A model generated the notes under the pieces. That model searched no databases. It saw only the letters and a list, made by a program, of their open reading frames with translations, and was not told where the DNA came from. From Hymenoscyphus infarciens (Eukaryota; Ascomycota; Leotiomycetes; Helotiales; Helotiaceae): DNA of 64,000 nucleotides. Made by a program: the position numbers and the translations under genes. How positions within the stretch are numbered: the first letter of the stretch is position 1; each line of letters opens with the position of its first letter. This document shows, one piece after another, positions 24,561-37,296 of this stretch. The stretch covers positions 1 through 64,000 of the forward strand of contig LLCB01000037.1 of NCBI GenBank assembly GCA_001414345.1, given 5' to 3'.

Positions 24561-25338
24561 TTTGGTATAGAACAGAGCGATTGGGTTAGAATAGGATGAA
24601 GTTGGAGAAGGGGAGACACAGTTTATATTCTGCACCTTGCTGGCGTGCCGTAAGAGTGGGTCTGACTCGAAAACACCCCTGCACATGCAACTGGCTGACC
24701 GGACTAAGGGCTGATCGGGGCTGGAGTCGGGAGGTTTCTCCTCCGAAATACTGGTATATTTTCGACTTCATCTGTTTAACCATTCTAGATAGTTTCATAC
24801 AATCGAATCGAAAGTAAAAGCTCGCAAAGTAATGTCTACTTCTCTCACTATGCTTTTCTCAAACTGTACCTCAAACAAAGGTTGTTTAATAAACTTCTTC
24901 TATATATTCCAGTACAATACTTTTGAAGAGATACACTTGTGTTACATAGTCTCGGCGTATTCTGTTCGAAAATAAATGTTATTCAAGAAGTTGTAGAATA
25001 ATCGAACCGAGTCTGAAGATTTACGTAGGTAACGCAAAAGTAAAATTGATCCACTAACTCTAGCCTATAGGTATTCAGTTCGAACATGTATAACATTCAA
25101 TCATTGTAGAATAATTGAGTTACTAGAACAAAGTTCGAAGGTTTTCTTAGCTGAATAAAAGCAAGCCTAAGTTTAGACGAAATGGGGGAATTCCATAATT
25201 CGTGAATGAGATAAACCAGTTCCCTTTCAGCATTCGTCGTCACGATATCCATGAAAGGTTATTATTTTAGCTCAGCATAAATGTTTGAGAGGGTTCAATT
25301 AACGAAATCCACATATTAGTTTTGATACTTTTAGTATG
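24561..25338. other. Intergenic region with a diverged internal direct duplication
   Basis: It lies between two minus-strand genes. A tract at about 24,956-25,030 (TATTCTGTTCGAAAATAAAT, TTGTAGAATAATCGA) recurs diverged at about 25,070-25,150 (TATTCAGTTCGAACATGTAT, TTGTAGAATAATTGA). No gene is supported. Confidence 0.5.
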
Positions 25339-27686
25339 TTATTCATGACCCCTCATCAACCTCTCATCCTCATCCCCACTCTCCCATTCATCCTCGCTCC
25401 CCAAACTAAATTCCGCCTCACCCAACCCACTCTGCCCATCCACCCCCGCCATCCTCTCCGCATCATCAACCCCTTTCTCAACATCAATAGCCCAAACAAG
25501 CGGAATGGGCAAAAGCACAAGCACAGCCAAAAAAATAAAAGCCCCCCTAATAGTCCCCGTCCTGTCAACAATGACCCCCACTACAGCAGGTCCAATCGCA
25601 CTACTCCCTTTATCTGTCACAGCATACAGCGCGTAAAAAGCCGCTTCTCTCCCTTGGGGGATTAAACGACCGTAAAAAGCACGACAGTAACTTGATAATC
25701 CACCCATTACGAAGCCATGGACGATTCCTAAGGGGTAGATTTCCCATGCTTGTTGCAAACCGCCAAAGCCTAGTTTTTGGATGAAGGGGAGAAAACCGAG
25801 AAGTCCGTAGAGGGGAATGATTTCCATGGCTATTATGCAGGCTATTATTACATTCCGAGTTGGGAGGTTAAATTTAGCGGAGATGAGAGGCCAGAGGAAA
25901 GCCCCTGCAATCCCAGAGACCGTGGCGGTTATAGATAGAAGTGCTATTGCTACGGTGCCTAATTTTAACTCCGTTCTTGCGAATAGGATTGCAGTACCGG
26001 AAACTGTTGCAATCGCGTCGGAAAGGAGAAACCAGGCTAGGAGGAATAGAACGATTTGGCGGAGTTTGAAAGCTGTTTTTATGGTGTGGAAGAGAGAGGT
26101 CCAGGCGAAAAGGGTGTAGTTATATATTCCTTGTATACGAGAGGTGGAGATTGTGTGGGAGGGAAGTGGTGGACCCGGACGAGGGCGGAGCCAGATGGAA
26201 GACGGGATGGTGAAACCGAACCAGCATGTTCCGACTACGAAGAGCACTAAGCGAAGGGGGAGTGTTGAGGATATATTTTTACTTTTTGATAGGGTGAAGA
26301 GAAGGAGGATCGAAAGGATTTGTACGCATACTGCTGCGATGTAGCCGATTCCGACTCCCTTGGAGGATATTTTGTTCGAGAGACTAAGTGATGGGGAGTC
26401 TGAATTTTTAACCTTGCTGTGGTAGTCGTTTGAAATATGAGGTTGTGGTGAGCGAGAAATTGGCTCTAGCGGTATTGAATATGTGTGGCTGTCTGCTTGC
26501 TGGACCTCCGGGTGGTTTGCCACAAGTACTGGGAGAAAAGAGTTGAGGATGACGAATGATGAGCCGAGACATGTTACGCCTATGATAACTAGCAATGGTC
26601 CCACCAGAAAGATCTTAGGAACCACAAGAAGAAATAACATGGAGGAAGTGGCGCCAGTAAATCCAAATCCCAGAAGTAACTTTTTGCGATAGGCACCTGT
26701 TTGAACTTAATACAGTTTTGGATTGACAAAGGATGCTCGTGATAGACAATAAAAGGGGCAGTAAAAACACTCGATGCTTCTCGTTCTAACTTTCTGAGAC
26801 AAATAAAGTTGATTGTTCCAAGTGTTTAGGATAAGCAACATGAATTGCCCTAGCAAGTTTGAAGAACAAGGGCTAGATCGGCAGGTACGATCCTGAAGTA
26901 TATACTGCCACTTTAATGTCCAAGGCGAGTGGGTTCACATACCGTAATCCGCAACCGAACTAAACGATATCAAAGCCAAAGCTTGTACAAAAACAGCCAG
27001 CGAGAAAGTATACATCGCAAAACTAGATGTCGTAATCTCAGTCCCAAAGACCTGAACAACACATTGTTTGTTCTTGTCCTTTGCAGCCCTCGCAACTAAA
27101 GTCAAAGTCGCATTCTGCGCGATTTCCGTCACATTATTGACAACTTTTTGCATGCATGAAGTCGTCCTATCAGACCAAAGAACTCCCCGTTCCCGAGCCA
27201 ATTGCTCTAAAGTAACTGGTAAAAAGGACCCTTTACACCATTATCAGTTGAATGATTCCCCGACTCCTGGTGGACAATAGAAGCGGCAGTAAATAGGTCT
27301 CTCATTGCTCTAAACCCGCAGCATAATATATAATATCAACCTAGATAACTAAAACAAGTAAAGCTGACTGTTCCAAATATCTAGGTTAATGTTTGAAATT
27401 GTTCCAAATATTCAGAATAATTTACTCAAATTACCCTAGAAAGTTGGGACAACGAGCCAGGTAAGGTAGGCAGGTACGAGCCTGGAATTTACTGCCGCAT
27501 TTCCTGTCCATCGCGAGCCAGAAAATGGAATGTAAACGTACCAACACCACAAACAGCAAATATCTCAGCCGCAAGTCCGTAAGCGTAGAATCCTCTCAAT
27601 TCCCGAGCGGTGGTCGGTGAAACATCTTCTCCCTCGTATCTCGGGGTTCGATGTCGAAGTGAGTGGGAAGTTTGAGAGGGAGCCAT
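25339..27686 (-). CDS. atg22: Atg22-family vacuolar amino-acid effluxer (autophagy-related protein 22)
   Basis: Three exons (27686-27542, 27230-26943, 26696-25339) give 596 aa, all joins phase 1. Atg22 is an MFS permease of the vacuolar membrane that exports amino acids released by autophagic breakdown. Diagnostic stretches: RELRGFYAYGLAAEIFAVCG in the first helix, SFLPVTLEQLARERGVLW after intron 1, VADYG/AYRKKLLLGFGFTGA across intron 2, then QAWEIYPLGIVHGFVMGG, SSYCRAFYGRLIPQGREA, ALYAVTDKGSSAIGPAVVG and DVEKGVDDAERM near the C-terminus. About ten to twelve membrane helices are evident and the tail is acidic. Both introns are long for this genome (311 and 246 bp) because each holds a copy of the same MITE; without it they would be 57 and 52 bp. 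Intron donors are GTACGT and GTATGT. Confidence 0.92.
26736..26929. mobile_element. MITE copy A inside atg22 intron 2
   Basis: The left end CTCGTGATAGACAATAAAAG followed by GGGCAGTAAAA mirrors the right end TATACTGCCACTTTAATGTC followed by CAAGGCGAG, giving a TIR of about 30 bp. The subterminal GGCAGGTACGATCCTG is shared with copies B and C. The element ends 13 bp inside the 5' splice site and starts 39 bp before the 3' splice site of intron 2. Its length is 194 bp. No coding capacity. Confidence 0.8.
27264..27517. mobile_element. MITE copy B inside atg22 intron 1
   Basis: The left end CTCCTGGTGGACAATAGAAG followed by CGGCAGTAAA mirrors the right end TTTACTGCCGCATTTCCTGT followed by CCATCGCGAG. 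It shares GGCAGGTACGAGCCTG with copy A and lies in the same orientation. The element ends 24 bp inside the 5' splice site and starts 33 bp before the 3' splice site of intron 1. Its length is 254 bp; the extra length relative to A includes a repeated GTTCCAAATAT-type motif. Confidence 0.82.
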
Positions 27687-28081
27687 GAAAATTTATATTC
27701 GAAAATAGATAGACTCTCTCATGAAGATGGAGTATGGATTATAGGAGATGTAGATACAATTTTGAGAGTTACGGATCGAGCGGTGAAAATGGCTCGGTTT
27801 CAAATCGGGATGGTGGGGTGGTAGAATGACGTCGGGCGATTTATAAGCTATTTGTATGGAGATTGTGGAGGGAATTAGATGTGTTTTTGGGTTAGGAATT
27901 AATTTCAAGTTTCCTATAAGATGTTGGAGATTGGCAGTGAGGAAAGGAAAGGTAGACTTCTTGTAGTGATGTTCCACAAGGCTGGGTATAGGTATAGCTT
28001 GAGGGTGGATGATCACCGCAAGGTTACGGAGCTGAGTCAGCGTGTTTATTTTTAATAGGAGCCAATGAGGAGATAAGATGG
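27687..28081. other. Upstream region of atg22
   Basis: Presumed promoter and 5' leader of atg22. No gene or repeat was recognised before MITE copy C. Confidence 0.45.
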
Positions 28082-28268
28082 CTCGCGGTAGATTTAAAGC
28101 AGTAGTAAAATAAATTACTGTTGTTCGAACTTTCTTGTACTTTTTTAGCACATGCTTGTTCTGAAATACCTGGGTAAATAGGTGTAGTCCAGAAAGCCGA
28201 AACCCTAAGGGCTAGGCAAGCAAGTACGAACATGATGTATTACTACTACATTTAATATCTATCGCGAC
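28082..28268. mobile_element. MITE copy C upstream of atg22
   Basis: The left end CTCGCGGTAGATTTAAAGCA followed by GTAGTAAA is an imperfect inverted copy of the right end TATTACTACTACATTTAATA followed by TCTATCGCGA. The subterminal GCAAGCAAGTACGAACATG corresponds to GGCAGGTACGAGCCTG of copies A and B, in the same orientation. It is more diverged than A or B. Its length is about 187 bp. Confidence 0.65.
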
Positions 28269-29239
28269 GAGAGATACTTGTGTGATTGCTATATTCTTTC
28301 TCTAGCAGGATGCAAATGCGTGTTTCTACTTGAAATGAGGAAGAATCAAGACAGTAAATGAAACGAATAGAGATAAGGTGTTCGACGAAGAAGATTAGGA
28401 GCATAACTTCTACAAGCCGTGGGAAAATCCAAGTAGACAATAAAACTAAGTGATAAATTTCGAAAGCAGGAAGGGGAAATCACTTGCTCTCAACGTGGGA
28501 GATTACCGGTTGAAGGATAAGTAGAAGGGATGAAAGTCTGTCAGAGTAAACGGAAACCTTCCGAAAGTCGCTATTAACAACTCTCGGTTGTTTAGGATGG
28601 AATAACTGGAATTGAATATCGGGTTTGAATTGTGTTACGAGTAGAAGGATGGAATAACGAGAGCACTGCCGCTTTTACGAATATGCCAGTCACGTGGTGC
28701 AACGCAACAGGGATGAGACTTATCGTCGCAACAACCCGGCAACCAGGAGGCTGAAGACCAGCAGCTGACAGCTCACGGAACAAACCACCAAACCAGCTGC
28801 AAACCAGCTGCAATTGTCAAGTCTCCTTGCCTATTGCGGCTTGCTTTGCTTCTTATTCACCTTCACGAAGAGGGGTTTGCCCTCTTCGACCATTACGTCG
28901 TGATTTCGCTCGTTTCTATTTGTAGACCTTGGACCCGAGGCTAGCCCGCCGACCGACGACAGCAGCACGGGCAAGCTTTTAGTCACGTCCAATTCAATAC
29001 GCTATCCCTCCCTCTCCTTCACAACCCCACCTCCTTCCATCTTCAACTTCGGATGACACTCCTTTTCAGCAGACACCAAACCCTCGATAGGCCCTTCGAT
29101 ACATCTCCCTTCGTTTGCGTTGCGAGTAGAGAGCCGCCCCGCTGATGAAGAGCAAACAACTCGCTATATTGAAGAACCGTCCACATACTGCTGCTCTATC
29201 AGCGCTTTGAGCTCCCTCAAAGGGCTTTGAGTTGCCACG
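28269..29239. other. Intergenic region, promoter of the J-domain gene
   Basis: Composition is normal. AGTAGACAATAAAAC at 28432-28446 and ACTGCCGCTTTTA at 28665-28677 resemble ends of the MITE family above, so a fifth degraded copy may lie between them; this is weak. The last 250 bp is C/T-rich, as in fungal promoters. No gene is supported. Confidence 0.45.
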
Positions 29240-32200
29240 ATGGTGAAGGCCGACTTCACCAGAGACTATTATGGCGACCTGAATCTCCCACCTACTGCTG
29301 ATCTTCAGGAAATTAAAAAACAGTTCAAGAAGCTTGGTATGGTGGATCCCTACTAGAGATATCAGCCCTGCTAACCTTCGTCGTTCGGCAGCTCTCACCT
29401 ATCACCCAGATCGAAACCCAGGGCGTGAGGGCCAGGTCACCTCTCAATTCCAGCTGATTCAGTCGGCCCACGAGGTTCTCACCGATGTACAAGAACGGGC
29501 GAGGTACGACCAGAACAGAAGGACTGCTGCATACAGACCATCATATACTGGGCCTACATCGTCTGGTGTGAGAGGAAATCCATGGCAGAATGCAGGGTCG
29601 CAATTCCAACCACCTCCGAAGCCCAACGGCACCCGCAGACCAGCTCCACCTCCATCTCAAGGCGCGAAAAGATACGAGCAGTTTAACAATGCTGCACCTA
29701 GATACACACCACAATCAGCACAGGAAGGGCCGGAGGCTAGAAGAAACACATATGAGGCATGGGAGCATATGAAGAAGCCTGAACCTACGCGCAAGCCGGC
29801 TCCGACGAGAGCAACTCCAAGGAAGCCACCACCCCCACCAAGACAACCACCCAATGCTGCGAATACGCCCGGTGCAAGTCCACATAGAAAGGGATTCATG
29901 CCAAATACTCCCGGGGGAGACGAGCCTGCTGCACCGAGGGGCGCCTACTTTACAACCCAGCGAGCAGCACCAGAGCCACCCCCGGTTCCTCCTCGTAACC
30001 CTTCTCCAATCAATCCTTCTGCGTCAAATGCCAACGTTGGGGCCGATCCTCTCTACCAGTTTCGTGACCAACCGCCTCAACCTGAGCCACGTACAAGCAC
30101 CCCATATGCTACACATGGTGGAGAGAAGTTCAATCTGCACGAAAGCGCTAACATAGGTAGATCAAAGAGTACACGGGAACCTGCCCATTCCAAAAACGTT
30201 CCTAGAACTGGTTCTGATCCCAACCTAGGCTCACCCCAGCGTACTCGATCTACTGCCGAAAGCACGTCTGCCAGACCTCGAAAGCCTGTACCAGCTCCGG
30301 TTGAAATTGAGAGCGATACTTCAGATTCCGACGACTTATTCACCAGCGGAGCTTTTGGAAAGCCTCACCCTCGGAGAACCAAACCACCGATCACCAAAGC
30401 TACGCCAAATTCGCGGCCGGTGCCAAATGCCACTCCAGGATCTTCCAACCCACGTAAGCCTAGCACCAACCTTGGAAAATTCCGGCAGTGGATGAAGGAA
30501 AATCCAGGTGTAGAACCTCCGCTAAATGGTTTCCCTCCAGATGGACCTCCTCTTCGTGTGGATCCCACCCAGCAGAACGGCAAGACTGATGAAGATAAGA
30601 TGTATGACCAACCCGAGCATCTTTTTACCCCATTATTCGAAAGAAAGACAAATACCCGGTATTCTTCCAATCCAGTCGATTCCAGTATGCCGAAAGTCTC
30701 GGAGACGTACAAATCAAGCGATAACAAAACCTCGTCAAACTTCCATCAGCGTGGCTTCTCGGCTGCCAATTATCCCAATCTCTTTCCATCGCTTGCGGAG
30801 TCAGCAACAGCTCCCAGTGGAGTCCCGCTAAATCCCCCATCTCTGAATGCTTTTGAGGATCTTCAGCGTAGTGTGATTGATAGTCTACTGTCAAGCAAAC
30901 GACGAAATACCCTTCCAAAGCATGAAACTGCAACTCCAGAGAAGAAAGATGTTCAGGGTAAAAAATTCCAGACTCCATGCAACGTCCGCAGCAGCTCCCA
31001 TCAATGGCGTAGCGCTCGGGAACGAGCTGAAGAGGGAAGCCCGGTCAAAAACCCAAAACCTCGCAAGCATTTGCATTCAGTACATTCAGATTCTTCGAGC
31101 AAATCGCGTGTTTTTTGGGATAACTATGAGCAAATGAAAACGAATACAGCTAATCCTATTGGAAAATGTAGTTTTACCTTCCCTGTCAATGACGAGACTT
31201 TCCAGCCAACTCAACCTGTCAACAATGGCTTTGCGAGCAGCAAACCAGAAAACATCAGTACCACCTTTACGCAGGAAAGTTGGGGTAGAGATAAGTTTGA
31301 TGGAATATTTGAAGCTGGCTTGCAGAATCCAACTACAGCTCCGTCGCGTGCTCGAGCCCAATCTAGCAGCAGATCCAGAACACGCTCACCAGCCAAAGTT
31401 CGACCCGTCAACCCAGTTCCACCTATGCAGCCACAGCCCGCAACAGATTCAGCCGATGATATGATGGAGTCACCAGGAGGTTCCAAATTTCAAAAGGATG
31501 CATGGCAAGATATTTTCAAGCCCGGAACTTTTGCGCCTGGAACCTTTAACCTAAAGTACATTCCAACAGTACCAACAACTAGCGCCTCTCGTCCCGTTAA
31601 TAAGAAGACGCGAACAGGAAGTGTGCGACCAACAATGGGGACTGCTGCCGTTGTCACGGATGGAGAGACATCGGATGAGAAACCACTGTTTGATGCTAAA
31701 CCTGCCGCTTCCTCGGGTGTCTCCCATCCACCAAGCCCCGATGCTATGGACGTTGATACACCACCGGTCAGAACTTCTCATACCGTTCCTCAATTCGTAC
31801 CAAGCACCACGAACGGTAACAACGCTACCAGTAGTAACACAAACGGAGCCAAGTTGAATAGCAAGGTTCAGCGTGCAAAACGACCCGCCACTCACTCGCA
31901 GTCACCCGTTGAAGCCGAGGCCGAGGTCCTCAAGGTCGATTTCCAAAACCTCAAGATTAAAGATTTTCAAGAACTCATTACGGATCTCAATCTCCCTGCT
32001 CCACCACCAGCACCCGCCGCTCCACCCCCACCAACCATGACTGAGAGTATTTCGAAGTCGGCACAAGAGAAGTACATGAAGCAATTTGAGATATACATGA
32101 AGGATTGGGATTTGTTTAACACCAAGATGATGCTACACTTTGTGGCTCGAAAGAACCAAGCGTGGAATTCAACCGGATGGGAGGATGATTCAAAAATCGA

Positions 32201-32345
32201 GAATTATAGGGATGCGTTGAGAGTTGATACAGTTGTTGACAAACACTGGAACAACGCGAGAGAGTTTCATGAGAAAGTCATGAAGGATTATGTGGTTATC
32301 AGAGAGCGAATGAAGATGAGGGAGGCGTTCGAGGGAATCAATTAG
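29240..32345 (+). CDS. Large J-domain (DnaJ-like) protein of unknown specific function
   Basis: Two exons (29240-29336, 29392-32345; a 55-bp intron GTATGG..GGCAG inside the J domain) give 1016 aa. The N-terminal J domain contains YYGDLNLPPTADLQEIKKQF, then the invariant HPD at 37-39 in ALTYHPDRNP, then FQLIQSAHEVLTDVQERARY, so it should stimulate an Hsp70 ATPase. The next 850 residues are disordered and rich in Pro, Ser, Thr and Asn, with PPPPP and RS-like stretches. The C-terminal 130 residues look structured (LKIKDFQELITDLNLP, then MKQFEIYMKDWDLFNTKMML, then NSTGWEDDSKIENYRDALRV) and probably bind a client or anchor. The single-intron architecture of J domain plus long disordered tail is conserved in filamentous fungi as far as I know, but I do not recognise a named orthologue. 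Confidence 0.88.
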
Positions 32346-33049
32346 GAATCGGGATGACTAGAGTCATTGATCCTGTATTATTTGATGGGTGGGCAAGGGG
32401 GTGGGGGTGGATGTAATCTGGAAAGAAAAGAAAAGGCCATTATGGATGGACGGATCAATATTTGGTTACGATAGATACCCTGGGTATTCTGTGTTCATGA
32501 TAGCAAGCGTCGGCGTTTAACATATGGCATGCATGAGGTGTAACATACAATTGAGGATGAATCAAAAGAATCAAAGAATCAATCAATCTCCTACGGCTCT
32601 TAATCTTTTCGTGGTGCTCATGGTTCATTGGATGTTGCAGCTTGCTGTCGTTCTATGAACAGTTTGGGAGAATGGTATCAGTGAGATAATCTAGTGAGAT
32701 TTACAATGTGAGGTTTGCATTGGATCAGATCCAGTGGCTAAGAAGAGGAGGATTCATAATTCAATGTATGTTATAAACTCTGATACCCCTGAAGTGACCT
32801 ACCCCGGATTTCGGAGCGCCCCACTCTATCGTAAAGATACGGAGGAAACTCCATCTTGGCTCTAAGAAAACATCTTCAACTCCACACACGACCTTCTGCT
32901 TGAGACCTCAAATATATACAGGTGCTGAAAGGTCCAAAGAACGACTACACGAATCCAGGGTACGTCCATCATTCATAGACCGAGTGGGTTTGAGGGAATA
33001 CATCTTGAGATATACCCCACCCTTGAGGAATTGGCCTACTAAGACAAGT
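32346..33049. other. Intergenic region between J-domain and Zn2Cys6 genes
   Basis: 3' flank of the J-domain gene and promoter of the zinc-cluster gene. An upstream non-ATG frame (32900-33049) is continuous with the zinc-cluster frame but has no ATG, so it is treated as leader sequence. Confidence 0.5.
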
Positions 33050-35044
33050 ATGAACGCGGGTCCGGTCTCTCCAGAAGGGGAAAAGAGTGTATCCAAAGGC
33101 ACTGCAGCAATTTCAAATCCCCGGCGGGCTCCCAAGTCTCGAAATGGATGCTTGAGATGCAAAGCTAAGCGGGTGAGTACAGATTGCTCCAAGTGGTGCC
33201 TCTCAAGGTTCATACTTACCATTTTATAGTTGAAATGTGATGAGAAAAAACCAGAATGTGTCCAGTGCCATAAGAAAAATCTTCCGTGTCCCGGATATAA
33301 GGTCAAACCACTTGTGTGGTCGACGAAGCATGAGAAACTGCTTGCTCCGTTTGCAGGAAGCTCAACTCAAACCAGTCCTTCAGAAATACAAGAACGACCA
33401 AAGTCTCTCTCGCCCGAAAAAGAGAATGAAGCGTCGGTTGATACACCTGTGGCTGCGAAACAAACTTCTCCGCCTAATAACGAACCCCCATCTCCGCCTT
33501 TAGTTGAGTTTTCGGCAATCCAACCTCAATCTCGACCCGATTCCAGCCATCTTACAGATAGCCTAAGTGCCATCCGGCAACAGCTCCATCGCTCTACAGT
33601 GCCGGAATTTCTGCTACATCTCCCGACAATGCTTGTCGAGTATTATTTCAACTACGTTTGTCAGATCTTCTCTTGTTTTGATGGAACCCTCAATCCCTTC
33701 CGATCAACCGTGGGAAGGCTATGGGACGGCTCAGCACCGATATATTACGCTATTCAAAGCATGGCTGCCGCATATCTTGCTAATCACTTCCCAAGAATGA
33801 ATCAGGTTGGTATCCAGATGCAACGAGAAACTTACCGATGCCTATATCAAAACCAAGGTGCTGGGGAAGAAAACCTGGACAAGTCCCTCCTAACTGTACT
33901 TCTGGTTGGCCAAACGACAGCTTGGCACAACCCCAAAGACCTTGGCCTTGTTCATCTACAAAACGCCAAACGACTAAATAGGCGGAGAATCGAACAACAA
34001 GGAAGTAACGCAGGGATACGGGAACAACGACAGAACAAGTTCTTCGAACAGTGTATTCTGTATTGGGACATGCTTGCCGGGTTTGTTGACGATCACGCCG
34101 AAGGTGTTGAACTGCCAGGTTTTGGATTCATCTCTTCCCCGGAATCTTCAAGCACTTCTCCGCCAGATTCACAGCAGCCTCGGGAAAAGATATTTCCTCA
34201 TCCTTGGACGGGAGTCGCTCCACAGGCCCAAAAGCTCTTTGCTCAAGTTGGTCGCTTAATTCGATCTCACAAGAAAAACGTCGCTCAAGATGCAGCATCT
34301 CTCGACTTCTTATCTTTAGATCTTTCATTTGATCTTGGTCTTCCCCTGTCAACATCCACCCAAGCACTCGAAACAGCAACAATACTCGAAGAAGAATTAC
34401 TATCCTTCGAGCCACCCCCGCAATCCTCACTCGTCGACGCAGGCGACGAAAACACCCCACTCCACCACTATATCCTCCTCGCAGAAGGATTTCGCTGTGC
34501 CGCTCTCCTTCAGATATACCGAGTATTTCCCTCACTTCTCCACCTCCGTGTCCCAGGCGCACTAAACGATTTCTCTTCGCCTTCTCAACAATACTTCACG
34601 ATTCCACAAGAAAAACTTAAATTCCTGCCCCTCAACCCCCTCCAACCACCCTCGGACTTCCTCCTCTCCCTCGCCCTCCATACCATCTCTCTCCTCAAAC
34701 AAATCCCCACTACCTCAGGAACGCGTTGTCTTCAGCCCATCATCCTGATCTCCACAGCACCAGAATTACATTTCTCAAACACCTCACTCGATCCGCTTTC
34801 CTTCCTTGCAGCACCACAAAGTGGAATATTCAACAGTATCACGAATAAGGAGATTGATATTGCGGATGCTAGACGATTTGTAACAACTAGGTTTCAGGAA
34901 TTTTGTTTGGGTATGCCCGCTAAGCCTTTGAAGATGGGGCTAGGGGTTATTGAAGAGACTTGGAGAAGGGTTGATGCGGGAGAGGAGGGCGTTTATTGGA
35001 TGGATGTTATGGAGGGGATGGGTGGGGGAACTATTTTTGGATGA
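33050..35044 (+). CDS. Zn2Cys6 binuclear-cluster transcription factor
   Basis: Two exons (33050-33172, 33230-35044; a 57-bp phase-0 intron GTGAGT..TATAG) give 645 aa. The zinc cluster is split by the intron: CLRCKAKR at 34-41, then LKCDEKKPECVQCHKKNLPC at 42-61, fitting C-x2-C-x6-C-x6-C-x2-C-x6-C. After a Pro/Ser-rich linker the rest (PEFLLHLPTMLVEYYFNYVC, then FFEQCILYWDMLAGFVDD, then HHYILLAEGFRCAALLQIYR) resembles the fungal-specific transcription factor domain 2 seen in Gal4-type regulators. It should bind CGG half-sites in the nucleus; target genes cannot be deduced. The ATG at 33050 is the first in frame with the cluster. Confidence 0.9.
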
Positions 35045-37296
35045 TTGATTTTTCTGGTTGGGGTTCGAGAGGGGGAGTTTAAAGGTTGTGGTTTTGCTTG
35101 GATATGTGGGTTGGATTGGATGAGGGCGTTGATTAAATTGAATATTTATTTTAGGCATGAACTAAAGTGCTTGAAATACTATGAAAAAAGAAATACTAGA
35201 GGAGATTTGAAATGAAGCGCATGAAACTATATGAATTGGGACCACACACTTCACTATGCTCTCTGTGAGCTAGTTGTTTAGGCGATACCACTCAAGGAAA
35301 GGGACGTTAGTGGGGGGACGCGGTCTAAATTATGGCGTCGTAATGTGCCGTAAACTGCCCTGAAGGCTTCTGCTATTTTATAGGGAGGTCCACTGGAAAA
35401 CAGCGAGGCTTCATGGCACCATTACAGGGCATCATAGCGTAGCTCCCTATATTTTCCATAATTTTGAAGTGTGCGCGTTACGTGCAATGTGTAGCAACAA
35501 AGTGTTTAAGCGACTTCAAACTTAGCAACTCCTCCTTGTCGTTTTTATACATCTAATAAGCTCTATTCATATTCTCCTAGACATTCTAGAGAATTTGTAT
35601 TAGCTAAATAGTGACACAGGACAGTGTGCAAGAATCCATTTCCTTTTGTAGGTAAGCTTTCTTGTAAGTCTTATGTTTTGATTTATTTACACGAATCTTT
35701 CAGAATGCTTTTTTTCTTTTTTAGTAAGTATGCAACGAACCTTATATAACTAGTAGTCTTTACTAGAAGAAATAGGCATATATCCGAGAATTCTAAGACA
35801 ATCTTCATTATTGTTCGACGTGAATTGAATAGACTGCACGCTAATTTATAGTCAAGTATTACATCTATTGTCCACTCGGTATCATGAGAATATTGCAACT
35901 TTCACGCGTGAACTTCGCTCGACACGAATTGCCTTAAGTGTCGTGGTGCCAAAGCATCGGGCGTCGACTGAGGTGTGCTAAAATGTGGTCAAGAGGGAAG
36001 GGTCGAAACAAATGTTGACGGTGGACTAACTTGGGAAGTTGGGATCGCTCCATCCTCTAACCTCGACCCCCGCAACCCACATCGCCCAGGCCCTCGAATT
36101 CGAATTCGTGACTGGCGAATAGTTAACCAACTCTCCTCTACTCCTTCTATTGTTTAACTGAGACTCGATAACTCGATTCTATTATCCTAAATAATTAAGA
36201 TTTTAATATGTTTATTATTCTAAAGGATTTAGAACAATTGTAGAAGTGTAAGTACTTTAAGAATACAGTCACGAATTCCTGTAGCCCCTAGTGAACCCCC
36301 CGCTCCCCCTTCGTATATGCACTTTTTCCGCCTCGAAAACGAATCGCGGGGGGTGACACAATTAACCCACTCTAAATCTCGATCGCACCTCCGCACCGAA
36401 TGACTCCCGACCACGCTACACTCTCTCTGCGGTCGATGTCCAATGGAATCATAAGAAGATACTGTGCTGGGGAGGCTACGTTCCATTTTTGTTGCGACTC
36501 TTTCGTTGTAGCGAAGCACCACGGGTGCGGTCGGGCCTTGCTTAGTCCTACGATTATAGGGTGACTCGAAGCACCAAGCTAGGGAGCAGAAGGTCCTAGA
36601 ACAAGTAAGTATTGTTATAGTCCCCACGGATAAGGAACCATCATCGAAAAATCAAATGGCTGGATCCCTTAAGACTTCTCGGTATTTCTTCCATCATTCC
36701 TTCCTGGGCTCTTCCCCTAGGCTGCAACTGCTTGTTTTTATACCAAGTCATTTGAGGAAATGCCAACTAGAAGTCAACCTCCTCGTATGAAAACGGACTG
36801 GGAATGCGATTCAAATATGACAAGTGTTCAAAAGATCTTGAAGAATTACTCATTATTCTAAACTACTTCGCGCAATATAAGAAATTTTGTGGACTCTGCC
36901 ATTCTTCTAGAGTGATGGGACAATAACTGCCGAAAACCTACACCCTATGTTGGTGCGAGGCAATTTTAAATTATAAGCCAATAGTCTGATAGACAATTCG
37001 AATTGGGAAGGGTGCTTTCGAATGTCTAAGGACGTTATCTACTATGGAAGGAGGCTTTGATAGGGATGGTCACGAGAGCGAGGGCGAACTGTCGAGATGT
37101 ACTTGTAGTTTACAAGAGGGAGAGAGGTTAAAAGAAAGAGGATTGCTCTAAGTAAAGACCGACAGCTTCGAGGAGACAGCGAGACCTAAATGACACGGGA
37201 AAGTGGAAGAAAGAGCGGAGAATAGTTTAGTTTTCGATTTTTTTTTTTGGGAGGGGAGTTGTTCTAGTAGGCCAGATACGAAAACGACGTAATCGC
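35045..37296. other. Gene-poor region after the zinc-cluster gene
   Basis: Composition is normal to moderately AT-rich. Frames of 60-132 codons occur on both strands (for example 36229-36627 minus) but none shows a domain, a convincing start or splice context. A T10 run followed by G-rich sequence lies near 37,237. No RNA gene was recognised. Confidence 0.5.

Noticed and set aside
36229..36627. 132-codon minus-strand frame in the gene-poor region
   Set aside because: No domain, no splice context and Arg/Ser/Cys-rich composition typical of a chance frame.
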